Shown here piece after piece: positions 30,306 to 32,337 of a stretch of 32,337 nucleotides of DNA. The stretch lies in contig NZ_JAJAQI010000055.1 in the NCBI RefSeq assembly GCF_020523605.1, positions 1 through 32,337 on the forward strand, in the 5' to 3' direction. A program made the translations under genes and the position numbers. The notes beneath the pieces were generated by a model that ran no database searches, had not been told where the DNA came from, and was given only the letters and a program-made list of their open reading frames with translations. Within the stretch, counting starts at the first letter, position 1; every line of letters starts with the position of its first letter. This DNA is from Roseicella aerolata (GTDB lineage Bacteria > Pseudomonadota > Alphaproteobacteria > Acetobacterales > Acetobacteraceae).

Positions 30306-31135
30306 AGGCCACCTCGGCATTCCAGCTGGCGCTCGCGGTCCTCGGCGCCACCGCCGCCGTGCTCGTGCCGCTCCTGATGTACCGATCGGGTTCGGAGGGG
30401 CTGCCGAGCTGGCGCTCCGCGGCGATCCCCGGACCGCTGTCGGCCGCGCACGCTTTCCTGGAGGGACGCTGCGAGAGCTGCCACACGCCGGACCGTGGGG
30501 TCGAGGCGGTGTCCTGCCTCGCCTGCCACGTGACGGCCGCGCCGGAACTGCTGCCGAAGCCCTCGACCGCCTTCCACGCGAACATCGGCGAGTGCGCGGG
30601 CTGCCACGTCGAGCACGGTGGGCGCGGCCGCCGCCCGGTCAACATGGACCATTCGGTGCTGGCCACGGTGGGTCACGCCCGGGCCGCCGCAGCCGAGGCG
30701 GGCGCCTCGGCTGCGGGCGGGGACGGCTCCCGTCACGCCCTGGCCCGGCTGCGGGCATTGCTGGCCGGGAGCGGGGCGGACCTGCTGGGTGGCCCACTGA
30801 ACCGGCGCTCCCTGCCCGGTGGCGCGGCAGCAACCCTCGACTGCGCGGGCTGCCACGCCACCCGCGACCCGCACCGGACCCTGTTCGGCCGCGACTGCCA
30901 GAGTTGCCACGACACCCGCGCCTGGACGATTGCCGCCTTCCGGCATCCCTCGCCCCGCTCGCCGGACTGCGTGCAGTGCCACCAGGCGCCGCCGAGCCAC
31001 TACATGATGCACTTCGAGATGATGGACAGGGGCATCACCGGGCAGCACCACGCGTCCGTCGAGCAGTGCTTCCTCTGCCACCAGACGGACTCCTGGAACA
31101 ACATCAGGGGCGTTGGCTGGTTCGACATGCACTGA
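30302..31135 (+). CDS. heptaheme periplasmic c-type cytochrome
   Basis: A 277-residue protein starting at GTG within the stop of the preceding gene (GTGA). An N-terminal helix (residues 5-26) exports or anchors it. Seven CXXCH heme sites: CESCH (57), CLACH (72), CAGCH (98), CAGCH (181), CQSCH (199), CVQCH (223) and CFLCH (256). Many other His (for example 50, 92, 105, 117, 125, 191, 215, 233, 237, 249 and 250) can supply sixth ligands. The first three hemes are separated from the last four by an Ala/Gly/Leu-rich stretch of about 55 residues without hemes, so the protein may have two heme modules. It resembles class III/c7-type multiheme proteins in spacing. It probably receives electrons from the membrane cytochrome and gives them to a periplasmic acceptor, possibly Cu(II) or a copper protein (inference). 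Confidence 0.88.
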   Translation: MKATSAFQLALAVLGATAAVLVPLLMYRSGSEGLPSWRSAAIPGPLSAAHAFLEGRCESCHTPDRGVEAVSCLACHVTAAPELLPKPSTAFHANIGECAGCHVEHGGRGRRPVNMDHSVLATVGHARAAAAEAGASAAGGDGSRHALARLRALLAGSGADLLGGPLNRRSLPGGAAATLDCAGCHATRDPHRTLFGRDCQSCHDTRAWTIAAFRHPSPRSPDCVQCHQAPPSHYMMHFEMMDRGITGQHHASVEQCFLCHQTDSWNNIRGVGWFDMH

Positions 31136-31649
31136 ACCCCGGTCGGCGCCGCCACTCCCGTGGACGCCCCTCGGCCGCCCGATCGAGGTCTCGTAGGCGC
31201 CAGGGCCAGTGGCCCTCTATCTTGACGCTGAGCGAGACGCTGAGGAACGTCCTGATCAGGACCACGACGGCGAGCACGCCGAGACTGCCGAAGCTCGGGG
31301 TCACCGCCACGGTGCCCACGATGTCGGCGGCCACCAGCATCTCGAGGCCGAGCAGGACGCCTCGGCCGAGATCGGCGCGGTAGGCGGGCAACGTCGTCGC
31401 CCAGTCCGGTGCCGCCAGCGCCCGGCGCGCGAACCGGACGGTTGCCGCGCAGGCGACGAGCAGGATGGTTGTGGCTCCGGCGACCTCGAAGCCGGTTGCG
31501 ATCCAGTGGGCGGCCCGGTCGAGCACGTGGTACGCCGCCCCATGCGAGCCCAGCGGCTCGGCCACCGCGGCCCCTCCCGCGGGCGAGGCCAGCATCGCGG
31601 TGACGGCGAGCGCGACCCGCGACGGGGGGAAGGAAAAGGATGCACCCAT
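31104..31649 (-). CDS. DUF1622 family membrane protein
   Basis: A 181-residue protein with an N-terminal signal or helix and three further hydrophobic stretches: FEVAGATTILLVACAATVRF, LLGLEMLVAADIVGTVAVTP and LGVLAVVVLIRTFLSVSLSV, followed by KIEGHWPW. The LEMLVAADIVGTV and IRTFLSxSLxxxxEGxWPW segments are DUF1622 landmarks. The function of the family is unknown. GGAG six nt upstream supports the start at 31649. Its 3' end overlaps the convergent heptaheme cytochrome gene by 32 bp. The C-terminal tail (residues about 150-181) is Arg-rich and probably extended by the overlap. No clear tie to copper. Confidence 0.82.
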   Translation of the reverse strand: MGASFSFPPSRVALAVTAMLASPAGGAAVAEPLGSHGAAYHVLDRAAHWIATGFEVAGATTILLVACAATVRFARRALAAPDWATTLPAYRADLGRGVLLGLEMLVAADIVGTVAVTPSFGSLGVLAVVVLIRTFLSVSLSVKIEGHWPWRLRDLDRAAEGRPREWRRRPGFSACRTSQRP

Positions 31650-31680
31650 CCGACACTCCGCCGCGCGCCGAAGTGCCAAC

Positions 31681-32337
31681 TCACCCGCCCGCGTCGCCGC
31701 CGGACGCCGATCGCCCGGTCCCGGTCGGTCCGGAATACAGCGTGGCGAAGCCCCGCTCGGCCGCCGCGTCGCGCAAGGCGCGCGCCGACTCCGCCGCCTG
31801 CGACACCGCACCCACGACGGCCCTCTCCTGCGACAGCCAGGGGTTGCCGGGACGGGCCCGGTGACGGTTCGCCGCGACCTGGGCCGCCGTCGCCGCGACG
31901 AGGCGCATCCATGGCTGGAACTCCTCCGACAGGAGATAACGGCTGGTCCGCATCGGATGCAGCCAACGCAGCAGTTCCGCCGTCCAAGGATTGGACGCGG
32001 CCTGGGCCCAGGGCTTCAGGAAGGCGCGGTAGAGGGCGAGGCCGGTTTCGGACACTACGCGGACGCGCTCGAACGCCTCGCGCGGCGGCGGCGCGAAACG
32101 CAGGTCCTCGACGGCCCGCGGCTCGAACCTGATGGCGGCCTTTCCCGCCGCCCGATGCACCTCGCCCGAGGGACCGTCCTCGATCCTCATCTCGTACAGG
32201 CCGGGCGGCAGCGCCTCAATCTCGGCGAGGCTGGCGAGGATCGCCCGGTGCTCGCGCCGCGCCACGACGGCCGAGACGAAGATGCCGAGATGCCCGACAT
32301 GCGGGTTGATGAGGTAGACGATGCGCTGCCCGGCCGC
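31681..32337 (-). CDS. DUF3141 family protein, C-terminal part (runs off right edge)
   Basis: The last 218 residues of a larger protein whose start lies beyond the window. The visible part opens with RIVYLINPHVGHLGIFVSAV then ARREHRAILASLAEIEALPP and GLYEM, typical of DUF3141 proteins, which are annotated as poly(3-hydroxyalkanoate) synthetase-like alpha/beta-hydrolase proteins of about 750 residues. The later SNPWTAELLRWLHPMRTSRY and GNPWLSQERAVV also fit the end of that family. The His in INPHVGHLG is probably the catalytic His of the hydrolase fold (inference). It ends 31 bp before the DUF1622 start, in the same direction, so the two may be cotranscribed. Confidence 0.8.
   Translation of the reverse strand, partial: AAGQRIVYLINPHVGHLGIFVSAVVARREHRAILASLAEIEALPPGLYEMRIEDGPSGEVHRAAGKAAIRFEPRAVEDLRFAPPPREAFERVRVVSETGLALYRAFLKPWAQAASNPWTAELLRWLHPMRTSRYLLSEEFQPWMRLVAATAAQVAANRHRARPGNPWLSQERAVVGAVSQAAESARALRDAAAERGFATLYSGPTGTGRSASGGDAGG

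Overview
This window is very GC-rich (around 70% by eye). Its codon use, short spacings, frequent GTG starts and family content suggest an alphaproteobacterium, possibly of the Acetobacteraceae. That placement is inference; no rRNA or tRNA gene is visible to confirm it. Almost the whole window is a copper (or copper/silver) handling island, with scars of insertion and duplication.

Left end (1-2.5 kb): a 20-bp inverted repeat lies next to the 3' third of a CusA-type RND efflux gene that has lost its 5' part. A minus-strand acyltransferase-3 gene follows. Main plus-strand operon (3.0-13.3 kb): a MerR/CueR-type promoter precedes a P1B-1 copper ATPase, a DsbD/ScsB thiol-disulfide transporter, a small secreted Cys/Met protein, a multicopper oxidase, a DUF411 protein, four small membrane or periplasmic proteins, a cytochrome c, a SCO copper chaperone and a SAM methyltransferase. 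Gaps are short and there are several start/stop overlaps. One hairpin within the run could split it.

Scar region (13.5-16.5 kb): a small CueR-type-controlled gene and a frameshifted second copy of it 2.5 kb away; a Met/His-rich lipoprotein gene broken by an in-frame TAG; a C-terminal scrap of a copper ATPase fused to the start of an IS5-type transposase; and an AT-richer gene for a Lys/Asp-rich tandem-repeat protein with an RTX-like C-terminus. A GH15 glucoamylase gene (16.5-18.8 kb) interrupts the metal theme.

Minus-strand block (19.0-23.5 kb): a CopZ-like chaperone, a Csp3-like copper storage protein, a small secreted Cys protein, a second copper ATPase (His-rich, YHS and metal-binding N-terminal domains) and a YtkA-like lipoprotein. 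Two further CueR-type promoters lie here. 24.0-27.6 kb: two homologous Met-rich Spy/CpxP-like proteins, a His/Met-rich secreted protein, a DUF2933 protein, an isoprenylcysteine-methyltransferase-like membrane protein and a truncated YtkA-like paralogue.

27.7-31.1 kb holds the most unusual unit. Three tightly coupled genes encode a membrane-anchored flavin/[2Fe-2S] reductase with a Met/Cys-bearing periplasmic head, a five-helix membrane protein with two His-X13-His pairs (predicted di-heme cytochrome b), and a heptaheme periplasmic c-type cytochrome. Together they look like a route for electrons from cytoplasmic NAD(P)H to the periplasm, set inside a copper island. A DUF1622 membrane gene and the end of a DUF3141 gene close the window on the minus strand.

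Two kinds of shared DNA signal tie the island together: five CueR-type promoters with a 19-bp spacer, and seven copies of a roughly 16-nt AT-rich motif (AATRYTTTGAMAnACn-like), mostly between divergent genes. No cueR, copRS/cusRS, cusB, cusC or cusF gene is in the window.
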